Positions 30,027 to 39,892 are shown, numbered from the stretch's first letter. The stretch: 64,000 bases of DNA from Paenibacillus curdlanolyticus YK9 (GCF_000179615.1 NZ_AEDD01000012.1:124001-188000); one strand, 5' to 3'. Notes: generated by a model from the letters alone, not told the origin. A program made the numbers and translations.

Positions 30027-30056
30027 TATTATGTCCGGGGGATAGAATCTATAAAC
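30027..30056 (-). promoter_or_regulatory. Probable sigma-F promoter of spoIIR
   Basis: On the minus strand GTTTA (30052-30056) and GGACATAATA (30027-30036) are separated by 15 bases. This fits the sigma-F pattern (GYWTA, 15 bases, GGNRANAMTW) with one mismatch. It is about 65 bases before the start codon, and spoIIR is a known sigma-F gene in Bacillus. Confidence 0.7.
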
Positions 30057-30091
30057 CTATCAATTTGAAAAAATGTGGGCGTTGCGGAGCA

Positions 30092-30550
30092 GTGTGCCAA
30101 TAGGGCACATTCTTGTGCCCTACCCGCTCGCGCGCGGGCGCGGTGCGCCACTAGGGCAGATTCTTGTGCCCTATTCGCTCGCGCGCGGGCGCGGTGCGCC
30201 AATAGGGCAGATTTTTGCGCCCTATTCGCTCGCGCGCGGGCGCGGTGCGCCAATAGGGCAGATTTTTGCGCCCTATCCGCTCTCGCGCGGGGCGCGGTGC
30301 GCCAATAGGGCAGATTCTTGTGCCCTATTCGCTCGCGCGCAGGCGCGGTGCGCCAATAGGGCAGATTCTTGTGCCCTATTCGCTCGCACGCGGGCGCGGT
30401 GCGCCAATAGGGCACATTCTTGTGCCCTATCCGCTCGCGCGCGGGCGCGATGCGCCAATAGGGCACATTCTTGTGCCCTATCCGCTCGCGCGCGGGCGCG
30501 GTGCGCCAATAGGGCAGATTCCGTGTGCCCTATTCGCTCGCGCGCGGGCG
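30092..30550. repeat. Array of nine 51-bp tandem hairpin repeats (array 1)
   Basis: Nine units begin at 30092, 30143, 30194, 30245, 30297, 30348, 30399, 30450 and 30501. The period is 51 bp, with one inserted G in unit four. Each unit carries the inverted repeat AGGGCA-N8-TGCCCT followed by a GC-rich stretch of alternating C and G (CTCGCGCGCGGGCGCG). Unit differences are mostly single bases, and several keep the hairpin paired. 51 is a multiple of three, so all frames stay open across it, but I do not regard these frames as genes. The array lies between the prmC terminator and the spoIIR promoter. Confidence 0.95.
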
Positions 30551-30553
30551 TCA

Positions 30554-30596
30554 CAAAAAAATGGATGTGCCGAGGTCCCTCTTCGACACATCCATC
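30554..30596 (-). terminator. Terminator after prmC
   Basis: The arms ATGGATGTG (30561-30569) and CACATCCAT (30587-30595), with inner CGAGG/CTTCG pairing, are followed on the minus strand by a run of T residues. Confidence 0.85.
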
Positions 30597-30601
30597 CCTA
30601 T

Positions 30602-31735
30602 TTAATGCGAGCCGCCGCTCGCCCGTTTTACGGCAACGACATGCCTGTCGATGCCGCCGTAATCGGTAATGATCCGAATATGATCCCAATAACCGATCGA
30701 ACGCAGCAGCTCCGCCACGTCCTCCGCCTGCCCCATGCCCAGCTCGAACGCGACGATGCGAGGCAGCTCCGCAAGGCGCAGCAGCTGTTCTGCCATCCGG
30801 CGATAAGGGTCCAGCCCGTCCATGCCGCCGTCTAGCGCGAGCCGCGGCTCATAGTCGCGAACCTCCGTCTGTAGATCAGGCAGGTCTCCAGCCGGTATAT
30901 ATGGCGGATTCGATACGAGCACATCGATTCGCAATCCAGCAGCTTGCGTAAGGTGCGATGTACGATGCGCATTACGCTGATCTGCATCGGAATGCTCCAA
31001 ATCACGATGTTCCCCATCAGTATCCACCGCAGACACAGACGACGCATCCGCAGCTGGCGACGGCTTTCGCCCTGCCGAGGCTCTATCCGCCTCCGTCTCC
31101 GGAACAGCAAGAAACGGCGTCAGCAAATCGCCCTCGACAAACGCAATACGCCCCGCTCCCGCATGTCGCCACGCGTTGCCCAGCGCAACTTGCAGCGCGT
31201 CCGGCGACAAATCTGACGCGTACACGCGCCAGTCGCTTCGCTCCGCAGCAAGCGTGACCGCAATCGCGCCGCTCCCCGTGCCAACATCCAGCACCGTCAG
31301 TTCCCTGACTCTCGCTTCCTGCCCGGCAGCCGCAGCCTCTCCGCGCGGCCACAACGCATCCGCCTCCGCCAGCACCGCTTCGACGAGCAGCTCCGTCTCA
31401 GGGCGCGGAATAAGCACGGCCGCCGTCACTGCAAACGGCCGCCCATAAAACCATTGCTCGCCCAGCAAATATTGCACCGGCTCCCCCGCAGCTTTGCGCG
31501 CCACAAGCTTCGCCCATCGCGCGAATGCCTCCTCCGGCATCGGCTCGCGCCAATCACGGAGCAGCTCTGCCTTGCCAAAACCAAGCACGTGTCCGATCAG
31601 CAGCTCGGCATTCGAGCGCGGCTCGCCGATTCCATGCCCAGCAAGCAAAGAAGAAGCCTGCAAGCAGGCTTCTCCAATGGTCATGCCGGGCCGATAGGCG
31701 ACGGACTCATTCGTTCCCGTCTCCATGTTCGTCAT
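30602..31735 (-). CDS. prmC: Peptide chain release factor N5-glutamine methyltransferase, with insertion
   Basis: This 377-residue enzyme methylates the GGQ glutamine of release factors. The SAM motif VGTGSGAIAV (about 151-160) and the catalytic NPPY (276-279) are present. Residues about 213-267 are a hydrophilic Ser/Asp/Ala/His-rich insertion between the SAM-binding strands and NPPY. It accounts for most of the excess over the usual 280-290 residues. The gene follows its substrate gene prfA by 62 bases, as in Bacillus. Confidence 0.95.
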   Translation of the reverse strand: MTNMETGTNESVAYRPGMTIGEACLQASSLLAGHGIGEPRSNAELLIGHVLGFGKAELLRDWREPMPEEAFARWAKLVARKAAGEPVQYLLGEQWFYGRPFAVTAAVLIPRPETELLVEAVLAEADALWPRGEAAAAGQEARVRELTVLDVGTGSGAIAVTLAAERSDWRVYASDLSPDALQVALGNAWRHAGAGRIAFVEGDLLTPFLAVPETEADRASAGRKPSPAADASSVSAVDTDGEHRDLEHSDADQRNAHRTSHLTQAAGLRIDVLVSNPPYIPAGDLPDLQTEVRDYEPRLALDGGMDGLDPYRRMAEQLLRLAELPRIVAFELGMGQAEDVAELLRSIGYWDHIRIITDYGGIDRHVVAVKRASGGSH

Positions 31736-31797
31736 CTTCGCATGACACTCCTTTTATTAAACTGCGAATGCGCTCGCCCGTTCCTCCCAAACGCTGC

Positions 31798-32874
31798 TTA
31801 TGCGTTCGAGTTTTCCTGTTCCAGCAGCTCCGCTTGCTCTGTGATCGTCAGCGTCTGCACGATTTCCTCGATATCGCCGTTCATGATGGCATCAAGGCGG
31901 TGCAGCGTCAAGCCGATACGATGATCCGTCACCCGACTCTGCGGATAGTTGTACGTCCGGATTCGCTCGCTGCGGTCGCCCGTACCGACTTTGCTTTTAC
32001 GCTCGCCAGCATATTTCGCTTCCTCTTCTTGACGGTGAATCTCATAGATCCGAGCGCGAAGCACTTGCAGCGCCTTCGCTTTGTTCTCGTTCTGCGATTT
32101 GCCGTCTTGGCAGGTCGCCATGATGCCTGTCGGCACATGCAATACGCGGACAGCGGATTTCGTCGTATTAACGGACTGGCCGCCAGCGCCGCTGGAGCAG
32201 AACGTATCGATACGGATATCCTTGTCATGAATCTCGATATCCACTTCCTCAATCTCCGGCATAACCGCAACCGTCGAAGTGGACGTATGAATGCGGCCGC
32301 CCGACTCCGTTGCTGGAATTCGCTGCACGCGATGAGCACCGCTCTCGAACTTCAGCTTGCTGTAAGCGCCCTTGCCGATGATCATGAACACGACTTCCTT
32401 GAAGCCGCCGAGATCGCTCTCGTTCATATCCATCAGCTCTACGCGCCAGCCTTGGCTATCCGCATATTTGTTGTACATCCGGTACAGGTCATACGCGAAC
32501 AAAGCAGCCTCATCGCCGCCAGCCGCGCCGCGGATCTCGACGATAACGTTCTTGTCATCATTCGGGTCCTTAGGCAGGAGCAAAATGCGAATGCGTTCGT
32601 CGAGCGCCGTCTTGCGTTCATCCAGCTCGCCGATCTCCATTTTGACCATCTCGCGCATCTCGTCGTCCAGTTTCTCGCCAAGCATCAGCTTGGCATCATC
32701 CAGCTGCTCGCAAACCTGCTTATATTCCGTAAAAGCTTCGTATGCTTCTTGCAGACTGGACTGTTCCTTCGAATATTCACGCAGTCGCTTCGGATCACCA
32801 GCAACGTCTGGGTCGCACAGAAGCTCGCTCAATTTCTCGTAACGGTCGGCTAATACTGATAAACGGTCTAACAC
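31798..32874 (-). CDS. prfA: Peptide chain release factor 1, GTG start
   Basis: This 358-residue class I release factor reads UAA and UAG. The GGQ motif sits in [17 protein letters not shown] around residue 230. The stop-codon-reading PxT region is inside the central domain ([13 protein letters not shown]). The GTG at 32874 follows GGGGTGA by about seven bases. Its leader contains a stable hairpin just before the ribosome site. Confidence 0.97.
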   Translation of the reverse strand: MLDRLSVLADRYEKLSELLCDPDVAGDPKRLREYSKEQSSLQEAYEAFTEYKQVCEQLDDAKLMLGEKLDDEMREMVKMEIGELDERKTALDERIRILLLPKDPNDDKNVIVEIRGAAGGDEAALFAYDLYRMYNKYADSQGWRVELMDMNESDLGGFKEVVFMIIGKGAYSKLKFESGAHRVQRIPATESGGRIHTSTSTVAVMPEIEEVDIEIHDKDIRIDTFCSSGAGGQSVNTTKSAVRVLHVPTGIMATCQDGKSQNENKAKALQVLRARIYEIHRQEEEAKYAGERKSKVGTGDRSERIRTYNYPQSRVTDHRIGLTLHRLDAIMNGDIEEIVQTLTITEQAELLEQENSNA

Positions 32875-32891
32875 CGTATCTTCACCCCTAT

Positions 32892-32916
32892 AAGGTTCGG
32901 CAAAAGCCGCAACCTT
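32892..32916 (-). promoter_or_regulatory. Hairpin in the prfA leader
   Basis: The arms AAGGTT/AACCTT and CGGC/GCCG enclose a TTTT loop, with one bulged G. It ends a few bases before the prfA ribosome site. No U tract follows, so it is not an intrinsic terminator. Confidence 0.6.
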
Positions 32917-32930
32917 GTATTCATCCGGTA

Positions 32931-32939
32931 ATTATAACA
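32931..32939 (-). promoter_or_regulatory. Extended -10 promoter of prfA
   Basis: On the minus strand TGT precedes TATAAT (32931-32936), about 57 bases before the start codon. The -35 is weak. Confidence 0.5.
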
Positions 32940-33010
32940 CAGGAGTGCCACTGTATAAACTAGTTTGCCCATGGAAACGACCGGATTCACGCCCAATTTG
33001 CGTAATTCCT

Positions 33011-34756
33011 CTACACTTTGAACGTTCCGACAGCCATCAGCAGCTCCTCAGCCGATGCTTTCATCGATTGCGAAGCCGCCTCAACCTTCCGCATTAACGA
33101 CAGCTGGCGCTCTGCGGCATCCGCTGCCGAGGATGCATGATCCGAGGAACGTTCCGCAATCCGCTCCAATTCATCCAGCGAAGCGGCGATTTGTTCGCTG
33201 CCCGCTGACATTTGCTCAGTCGAAGCCGACACCTCTTGGATCTGATCCACCAGCGTGCGAATGCCATCTGCGATGGACAGGAACGATTGGCCTGCTTCTG
33301 CCGCTACGCCCGAGCCATGCCGCGCCTCTTCCAGCGAACGGCTTATCGCATACGCCGTCGAATTCGTACGCAACACGATACTGCCTAGCATGTCACTGAC
33401 CTGCAGAGAAGATTCGCCAGTCCGTTCCGCTAGCTTCCGAATTTCCTGCGCAACTACTGCAAAGCCGCGCCCTTGCTCGCCTGCGCGAGCTGCCTCGATC
33501 GATGCATTCAACGCAAGCAAATGGGTTTGCGCCGCCACGTCGCTAATCAGCTCCATCGCTTCGCGAATGCGGGCCGTCTCCTCTTGCAGCTCATTCATTG
33601 CGGCGTTCGTTTCCAGCAGATCCGATTCGATCGCTCTCATCTGAACGACCGTGCCTTCGATCAATTGGCCGCCATCCTTCGCTTTGTCCGACGTCTCTAC
33701 CGCAAGCTCGGATACGACAGAGGACGATTCCGCGATCCGTTGAATCCCGATCGCCATCTCCGTCATCGCACGCTGGCTTTCCTGCGAGCTTTGCAGCTGC
33801 TGGGCCGAGCCTTCAGCAACCTCTCGAACCGCCTCCGCTACCAGTCTCGTCTGCTCCGACGACTCCCCGGCATTCGCATTCACGGCATTCGCATTGCCGC
33901 TTACATCGCTCGATAACGCCTGCACATGCTTGGTTAGTTGATTAAGGCTAGCAATCATATCGTTGAATGAGCCGGACAATCTGCCAATCTCATTGCGGGA
34001 GAGCACTTGCGCAGAAACGGTCAAATCGCCGCCCGCCGCTTGCTCTGACAGCTTCGTCAGCTTCTTCAATGGCGCGAGCATGCGCAGCAGGAACAGTACG
34101 ATGACCAAGATGCCTGCCGCTTCCGTCCCCACCGCAATCAGAAGCTCGCCCCTCAGGCTAGCATTCAGCTCTTGCTGCATCTTTGACTCCGAATAATCGA
34201 TCCCGAACCAAGCGATCCGATCTCCGTCAGAACTGACGATCGGCGTCAAATACGTTCGGTAAGTGCCATTCTTGTTCGCATAGGCGTCCGACAGTGCTTC
34301 CCCATACTTATTCGCCTGCTCAATAGCCCTTTCAAAATGTTCAGTAATTGGATATACATCGCCCAGCCTGCCATCCGTCCCGGTAAAATTATCGCTAAGC
34401 AAGTAGGTCATCGTACTTCCTTGCGCATCCTTCTCCACCTCCGGAAGCAGCAAATACGCATGCTCTACGTTGGCTTGGCCCGCCATCGCAACGAGCCGGC
34501 GCTGCATCGCGACGGAGGCCGGATCTTTGCCGTCATTCTCGCCCTTGTACAATCGATCGGCCGCCAGCTGCACCTCTGCGCTCTCGGCGGCGAGCTGCGT
34601 GCTCAGCAGCCTGCCCTTTTCTTTCATATCGCTCATGTAATCCTTCCGCCACCGCATGCTGCTCTCCATCGTCATCACGCTCACAATGACAATAATTAAT
34701 ACAGACACGACTAACGAGCTTTTCCATACCAGACTCATGTTGCGCCACAATCTCAT
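33011..34756 (-). CDS. Methyl-accepting chemotaxis protein
   Basis: This is a 581-residue transmembrane chemoreceptor. Membrane helices lie at about 12-32 and 200-222 and flank a 165-residue extracellular sensor domain. A HAMP domain follows (about 223-275), then a long signalling domain whose tip carries the conserved [16 protein letters not shown] hairpin. I chose the ATG at 34756 because GAGAGG gives proper spacing there; an ATG three codons earlier is directly on that site. The ligand cannot be read from the sequence. The gene interrupts the otherwise Bacillus-like housekeeping order. Confidence 0.95.
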   Translation of the reverse strand: MRLWRNMSLVWKSSLVVSVLIIVIVSVMTMESSMRWRKDYMSDMKEKGRLLSTQLAAESAEVQLAADRLYKGENDGKDPASVAMQRRLVAMAGQANVEHAYLLLPEVEKDAQGSTMTYLLSDNFTGTDGRLGDVYPITEHFERAIEQANKYGEALSDAYANKNGTYRTYLTPIVSSDGDRIAWFGIDYSESKMQQELNASLRGELLIAVGTEAAGILVIVLFLLRMLAPLKKLTKLSEQAAGGDLTVSAQVLSRNEIGRLSGSFNDMIASLNQLTKHVQALSSDVSGNANAVNANAGESSEQTRLVAEAVREVAEGSAQQLQSSQESQRAMTEMAIGIQRIAESSSVVSELAVETSDKAKDGGQLIEGTVVQMRAIESDLLETNAAMNELQEETARIREAMELISDVAAQTHLLALNASIEAARAGEQGRGFAVVAQEIRKLAERTGESSLQVSDMLGSIVLRTNSTAYAISRSLEEARHGSGVAAEAGQSFLSIADGIRTLVDQIQEVSASTEQMSAGSEQIAASLDELERIAERSSDHASSAADAAERQLSLMRKVEAASQSMKASAEELLMAVGTFKV

Positions 34757-34895
34757 GATGTTCATCCTCTCTGTTCACGCGGTCACATGAATGAATTTCG
34801 TTAAATTCACGCTTTATGCTTCAATCGCAAATGACCTTTTTCTTATGTTAACGGCCGACAGCACGCCATCTATTAGCGAAGCGCCTTATTTTTTC

Positions 34896-34936
34896 AAAAA
34901 AAGACGCCCCGGCAGCAGGACTGCCGGAAGCGTCTC
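34896..34936 (-). terminator. Terminator after ychF
   Basis: The arms AGACGC/GCGTCT and CCGGCAG/CTGCCGG are followed on the minus strand by TTTTTTT. Confidence 0.85.
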
Positions 34937-34954
34937 TTATTTGGAAGGATTCAA

Positions 34955-36055
34955 CTATACATTAAAGCGGAAGTGCATAACGTCGCCGTCTTGCACAACA
35001 TATTCCTTGCCCTCCAGACGAAGCTGCCCCTTCTCCTTGGCCGCATTCATCGAGCCCGCTGCAACCAGATCGTTATACGAAACAACTTCGGCGCGAATGA
35101 AACCACGCTCGAAATCAGTATGGATAACGCCCGCCGCTTGCGGCGCTTTCATGCCTTTGCGAATCGTCCATGCCCGAACCTCTTGAACGCCTGCTGTGAA
35201 ATACGTGTACAGGCCAAGCAGCTTGTACGCCGCATTGATCAGTCGGTTCAAGCCGGATTCCTGCAGTCCCAGCTCCTCAAGGAACATCGCCTTGTCTTCG
35301 CCCTCGAGCTCTGCGATCTCGGACTCTACCTTCGCGCTGATCGGCACGACTGCCGCGCCTTCCGCTGCAGCAAATTCACGCACGATATTCACGTAAGGGT
35401 TCTCATCAGCATTCGCCACTTCCGCCTCGCTCACGTTAGCTGCATACAGCACGGGCTTAATCGTCAGCAAATGCAGGTCACGAATCAATTGGCGCTCATC
35501 GTCGCTAAGCTCGACGCTGCGAGCTGGCTGATCGTTGTACAGCGCTTCTTTCAGACGCTCCAGCACTTCGATTTCCTGCGCGTATTTCTTGTCTCCGCCC
35601 TTCATATTCTTGCGGGAACGGTCGATACGGCGGTCAACGGAATCGATGTCGGACAAAATCAGCTCAAGGTTAATCGTCTGAATGTCGCCCAGCGGATCGA
35701 CTTTGCCCGCTACGTGCGTAATGTTCTCGTCCACGAAGCAGCGAACGACATGCACGATCGCATCCACTTCACGGATATGCGCGAGGAACTTGTTGCCCAG
35801 GCCCTCGCCTTTACTTGCGCCTGCCACGAGGCCGGCAATATCTACGAATTCAAAAGCAGTCGGTACGGTCTTGTTCGGTGTAACAAGCTCCGTCAGCTTA
35901 ATCAGCCGCTCATCCGGCACTTCGACAACGCCGACGTTCGGGTCGATTGTGCAGAATGGATAGTTCGCCGATTCCGCACCGGCTTGCGTGATTGCGTTAA
36001 ACAGCGTCGATTTGCCGACGTTCGGCAGTCCGACTATTCCACAAGAAAGCGCCAT
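34955..36055 (-). CDS. ychF: Redox-regulated ATPase YchF (Obg family)
   Basis: This 366-residue protein has the P-loop GLPNVGKST near residues 8-16 and an Obg-type switch region ([13 protein letters not shown]). In place of the G4 NKxD it has the NVSE-type sequence ([10 protein letters not shown]), which is linked to ATP rather than GTP preference. A C-terminal TGS domain ends [11 protein letters not shown]. The ATG at 36055 gives the expected MALSCGIVG start. Confidence 0.96.
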   Translation of the reverse strand: MALSCGIVGLPNVGKSTLFNAITQAGAESANYPFCTIDPNVGVVEVPDERLIKLTELVTPNKTVPTAFEFVDIAGLVAGASKGEGLGNKFLAHIREVDAIVHVVRCFVDENITHVAGKVDPLGDIQTINLELILSDIDSVDRRIDRSRKNMKGGDKKYAQEIEVLERLKEALYNDQPARSVELSDDERQLIRDLHLLTIKPVLYAANVSEAEVANADENPYVNIVREFAAAEGAAVVPISAKVESEIAELEGEDKAMFLEELGLQESGLNRLINAAYKLLGLYTYFTAGVQEVRAWTIRKGMKAPQAAGVIHTDFERGFIRAEVVSYNDLVAAGSMNAAKEKGQLRLEGKEYVVQDGDVMHFRFNV

Positions 36056-36132
36056 GACGCATAACAACTCCTAACTGTCTTATCAATAATGGTCATTATA
36101 CCCGAACCTTGCGCACATGGAAAGCATATCGC

Positions 36133-37095
36133 CTATTGTCCCAACAGCCGATCCACTTCTTCCAGCTGCTCCGGCGTCGGCGGCGTGACCTCCTCTGCCT
36201 GCTTGGCGCTGTCCGGCACCGTTATTGCCGTGCTTTCATTCCACTTGCTGTACGATACGTCCAGCGTTTCGCTCAGCTTGGAACGATGCCCTGCTTGCAG
36301 CTCAATCGTCAGCTCCAGCTTCAGGCCCACTTTCGCGGGAAGCTTCGTTTGTGCATCAATCGACTGCTTATATTCGAACTGTTCGACCGCGATGCTGTCC
36401 ACAACCTCTTGCGTCATGGCGCTGCCGCCGAACGTGCCACGCAAAATATCGTCAATCAACGCGCGCGCGCCCGCATCCTTGCCGTCTCCTGTGTATACAT
36501 ACTGGATCTGGCCGCCATCTGCCGTTGTCGTGCGTTGCAGCTTCTCAGACGCGGTAGCCAGCCGCTCAATCGGCTCAGACGGCATGATTTGATAATCCGA
36601 CAGCGTTTCCTTTACTTGCGGAATGACCGATTTGGCCATGCGCGTCCAATCGTCGCTCGTCATGTCATGCATGTAATAGCCGTCCGGGGTTAAAATGGTT
36701 TCCATCTTAGACGTTTCTCCCCCGTACTCCGAAATGATCGTCTGCTTCAACTGCAGCGGCTCCCGCCGAACAGGACCCTCGGATGTCATATTCATCTTGG
36801 AGGGCTGTCCATTCTCGTCCAGCTGCTGGTCCAGCTTCAGCGTGATCGCCCACCCTGCCGGATTTGAAGCAGCCTGCGCCGATTGTGCCAGCTCCTCGCG
36901 AATCGCAGCGGCCTCGGATGCTGCGACCGATTCCTCCGCTTTGCTTGCAGACGGCACGGCCCGCTTGTCCTGTTGCGCCGGTTGCTCTGACGAGCACGCA
37001 GCCAGCAGAACAATGCCCGCCAGAAGCAGCACCACAGCTAGCAGCGCTCGCATACCTTTTATTTGATGATTTCGTCGTTGGTCCAATTTATCCAT
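36133..37095 (-). CDS. Lipoprotein of the DUF6612-like type
   Basis: This is a 320-residue secreted lipoprotein with a lipobox LLAAC near residue 34. A disordered Ala/Glu/Ser linker follows (to about residue 70). The remaining domain has repeated beta-strand-like segments that resemble the LolA/DUF6612 lipoproteins of Firmicutes. This assignment is by overall pattern and is moderately sure. It has its own start after GGGGAG. Function unknown. Confidence 0.8.
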   Translation of the reverse strand: MDKLDQRRNHQIKGMRALLAVVLLLAGIVLLAACSSEQPAQQDKRAVPSASKAEESVAASEAAAIREELAQSAQAASNPAGWAITLKLDQQLDENGQPSKMNMTSEGPVRREPLQLKQTIISEYGGETSKMETILTPDGYYMHDMTSDDWTRMAKSVIPQVKETLSDYQIMPSEPIERLATASEKLQRTTTADGGQIQYVYTGDGKDAGARALIDDILRGTFGGSAMTQEVVDSIAVEQFEYKQSIDAQTKLPAKVGLKLELTIELQAGHRSKLSETLDVSYSKWNESTAITVPDSAKQAEEVTPPTPEQLEEVDRLLGQ

Positions 37096-37134
37096 TGTTT
37101 CACTCACTCCCCGCTCTTGAATGCCGTACCTCTA

Positions 37135-37163
37135 GAATGTCCCGCCCGCGGCAGGGGATACTA
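37135..37163 (+). promoter_or_regulatory. Possible sigma-G promoter of the small gene at 37186
   Basis: GAATG (37135-37139) and GATACTA (37157-37163) are separated by 17 bases. This is close to the sigma-G pattern (GHATR, 17-18 bases, CATNNTA) with one mismatch. The leader would be short, about 16 bases. Confidence 0.45.
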
Positions 37164-37185
37164 CGTCTCAAGGAGGTGTAGCCAC

Positions 37186-37329
37186 ATGGAAAATCAGTCG
37201 CATAAGGGCAATTACAAAGGCACTACCCACATGAAAGCCAAAAATCAAGATATGGCCTTCGTCAATGATACGATTGAAGATGCAAAATCCGTTACGAACT
37301 ACAGCGGCAAGAAGAAAAAATCCGACTAG
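37186..37329 (+). CDS. Small hydrophilic protein, possible spore protein
   Basis: This 47-residue, highly charged protein has an ideal AAGGAGGTG ribosome site ten bases before the ATG. It contains no hydrophobic segment. It begins MENQSHKGNYKG and ends with a Lys-rich GKKKKSD tail, as many minor small acid-soluble spore proteins do. I cannot assign it to a named family. The possible sigma-G promoter upstream supports forespore expression. A strong bidirectional terminator follows. Confidence 0.75.
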   Translation: MENQSHKGNYKGTTHMKAKNQDMAFVNDTIEDAKSVTNYSGKKKKSD

Positions 37330-37369
37330 CCTGCCTCCCATAGCCTACTTACCCATTTATGAGCAAAAT

Positions 37370-37409
37370 AAAGCCCGCCATCCGATTCGCAATCGGCTTG
37401 GCGGGCTTT
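37370..37409. terminator. Bidirectional terminator between the small gene and the SLH protein gene
   Basis: The arms AAAGCCCGCC (37370-37379) and GGCGGGCTTT (37400-37409) enclose an inner stem CCGATT/AATCGG. Confidence 0.9.
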
Positions 37410-37432
37410 GGAATACGAATCGTGCTGCAAAT

Positions 37433-39826
37433 CTAATTGCGCAGCGGCGCCTCTTGCAGATCAGCGCGCGCTTGCAGGAAGCGGAAGAATGCCGCAGCCG
37501 CTTCAGCTCTCGTCACTTGCTTTTCCGGCAAGAAATTTCCATTTTGCAGCGACATAATGCCTAACCCTACAGCAATCGCCGCTTGGCCCCGCTGCTTGGT
37601 TTTCGAAGCATCCTTGAACGTGACCTTGAACAGATCGTTATGCTCCGCCAGCGCGTTGAAGCCCAGTGCGCGAACGATCAACTCCGCCATCTCCTCACGG
37701 TCCACTTTGCCGTTAGGGTCGAACGTGCCGTCCCCGATGTCGATGAGCTGCTGGCCTAATGCCGTCTCGACGTAAGCAAAGTATTGCGAGTTCGCCGCCA
37801 CATCAGCGAAGGACGCTTCCGTCTTCTCGTCCGCTGCGCCATACATCGGCTGCGAGCCTTGATTCATCGCCAGCACGAGCATTTTGATCATTTCGCCGCG
37901 TGTAATGACCGCATTCGGATTTACTTTGCCATCCTTGAGATCAAGCGCTTTATACGCAACCATCAGCTCTAGCTCACGCTGAGCCCAGTGCCCGTCAATA
38001 TCGGTCGCCATAGGACGCTCAAGCGTTGCCGCTGTGCCATCCTCGGCGCTAATCCACTTCCCGGTCTGCGCATCGAGCGTAACCGATTGGTCCATGACAT
38101 AACGCGGGACGAGTCGGTAAACGAGCTTCGCCTCTCCTTTGGTCTCGATCTCGGAAGGCTTAGCCTCCCCCGAAGCGAGCATCACTCTGTATTTTTCCAC
38201 AGGGATTGGTTGGCCGTTCCAGTAATACGAATAGTTCGATTGATACGTCAGCTCCACGCGATAAAAATTCATCCACGCCGCAATCGCCTTGGCATCCCCG
38301 ATGACAGACGGCGCCTGAGCCGGATAATCATAACCTCCGGAATATGACCAGTAGCTAGTTACAGACCCGTTAAATGCACTAATCGATACTTGCAAATTCT
38401 CATCTTCCGCAACTGCGCCATGCACCTTACGCACCGCACTAAAATAAAACTCGCCAATCTCCTCCGGCTTTTTGTCCGTATAACGAGAAGGATCTCCTTC
38501 GACCAAATAATACTGGTCCGCTTTCCAAGAGACGCGTTCCTGCAGCACCTTAATGGCTTTCGCCTTTGCCTGGTCATACGTAATGCCTGCGCCTGTTCGC
38601 GTAGAGGAATTGTACGCATTGTAGGTGCGCACCTCGCCTGTCCAAGCATCAACCTCTGCCCAAGCCGATTGCCCAACCTCCTTCTCTTGGTCGAGCGAGT
38701 AAGCAAGCTGCCAGCTGGCACGCGCCTTGCCATTCTCGTCTGTGTACTCGCTGAAATCCGAGCTGTTCAGCTTCGCATTAGCGGGCACATCGAACGCCGC
38801 CTTCACTCTGTCGGATGCCTGCTCCTTCGTCAGCACTTCCTTGCCCGCAACCGGCTTCGTGCCCGATGGCTTCGCGCTAACCTGCGTTTCGGTTTGCTTC
38901 ACTTGCTGCGAATCGATCGGTCCCCCCGTTACAGCAGAGATTGCTAAGGCCGGCATGTTGTAGACCAGCACCGGCTTGCGCGACTTGCTTTGGTATGGAA
39001 CCGTGTACGATAAAACCGGCTTGGCGAGTGCAGAGATTTTGGCAGTGGCCTCGTCGAGGGCGAACGCCGGCTTCGCTTTCTCAAAATTCACGACCCGCTC
39101 CCAATTGAGCTGATAGCTTAAAATATGGCCTTCACCGTCGATTTGAAAATCGATGTAGTTTTGAACATAAGGCACGCCGTTCACGATACGGTCATAACGG
39201 AGCGAGTGAACCACTTGGCCAGATAGCGGCGGCTTCGTGCCTACGCCAACATAGGCATCCAACTCAACTTGCTTCACGTAATCGGGCGCGATTTTGTTAA
39301 GAAACGCTAATGCGACCCCCGTCGCTTTCTCGCGATTTACCTTCGGCGGGTAAGAAGGCTTTGCATTCGAATTGTCCGTACTCGAGTAGTACGAGAGCAG
39401 CTCGCCCGTCGTGCCATCTAGCCCGGCCTCAATCGTCCCCTTCACTTTGCCATTCACCTTATTAATGAACGACAGGTTCCATACGATATAAAGTCCGTTT
39501 TCTTGCATATTCGTCGATAGACGCGAGCTTTGAAGCGTATAAGCGTCTGGGATGGACAAATACTTGCGAGCCAGCTCAATCGCCTTTGCTTTCGTAATCT
39601 CTGCTTTGACCGATGCATCATCGCCGCTTGCCGGCTGAGATGCTGCGGAGTCGCTGGATGTGGCCGCTGCCGTGCTCGGCGCGCCGCTGACCACGCTTGG
39701 ATTAACGGCTTTATCGGCAAAAGCCGCCGTTGGCAGCGAAGCCGTAAGCGCTACCATAGTCGCGAGCGCAATTAGTTTGCGCGATGCGCTGGAGACGCGT
39801 GGCTTTTTGTTCTTTTTCATTGTCAT
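37433..39826 (-). CDS. YcdB/YcdC-repeat (PepSY-like) surface protein with three S-layer homology domains
   Basis: This is a 797-residue exported protein. The signal peptide spans about residues 1-38 (ending AAFA-DK). A Ser/Ala/Pro linker follows, then several PepSY/YcdB-like repeats (about 75-590) that recur around the pattern ITKAKAIELARKYL and VLTKEQASDRVKAAF. Three SLH domains lie at the C-terminus (from about residue 595), recognisable by DIDGHWAQRELELM and ITRGEMIKMLVLAM. SLH domains bind pyruvylated cell-wall polymer, so the protein should be attached to the wall. AGGAGGG precedes the ATG. A possible ECF-sigma promoter is upstream. Confidence 0.92.
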   Translation of the reverse strand: MTMKKNKKPRVSSASRKLIALATMVALTASLPTAAFADKAVNPSVVSGAPSTAAATSSDSAASQPASGDDASVKAEITKAKAIELARKYLSIPDAYTLQSSRLSTNMQENGLYIVWNLSFINKVNGKVKGTIEAGLDGTTGELLSYYSSTDNSNAKPSYPPKVNREKATGVALAFLNKIAPDYVKQVELDAYVGVGTKPPLSGQVVHSLRYDRIVNGVPYVQNYIDFQIDGEGHILSYQLNWERVVNFEKAKPAFALDEATAKISALAKPVLSYTVPYQSKSRKPVLVYNMPALAISAVTGGPIDSQQVKQTETQVSAKPSGTKPVAGKEVLTKEQASDRVKAAFDVPANAKLNSSDFSEYTDENGKARASWQLAYSLDQEKEVGQSAWAEVDAWTGEVRTYNAYNSSTRTGAGITYDQAKAKAIKVLQERVSWKADQYYLVEGDPSRYTDKKPEEIGEFYFSAVRKVHGAVAEDENLQVSISAFNGSVTSYWSYSGGYDYPAQAPSVIGDAKAIAAWMNFYRVELTYQSNYSYYWNGQPIPVEKYRVMLASGEAKPSEIETKGEAKLVYRLVPRYVMDQSVTLDAQTGKWISAEDGTAATLERPMATDIDGHWAQRELELMVAYKALDLKDGKVNPNAVITRGEMIKMLVLAMNQGSQPMYGAADEKTEASFADVAANSQYFAYVETALGQQLIDIGDGTFDPNGKVDREEMAELIVRALGFNALAEHNDLFKVTFKDASKTKQRGQAAIAVGLGIMSLQNGNFLPEKQVTRAEAAAAFFRFLQARADLQEAPLRN

Positions 39827-39892
39827 GCGTGTAACCCTCCTAAAACGTTTGGAATGGCGTTTATTCGATGCTGTTCAACTCTTCTGCTTCTT

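Noticed and set aside
30029-30689. Open frames through array 1 giving 17-residue repeats
   Set aside because: The unit length of 51 is a multiple of three, so frames stay open automatically on both strands; no ribosome site is present and the predicted products are repetitive Arg/Ala peptides.
36109-36693. Open frame antisense to the lipoprotein gene
   Set aside because: No ribosome site, and the lipoprotein with a clear lipobox is on the other strand.
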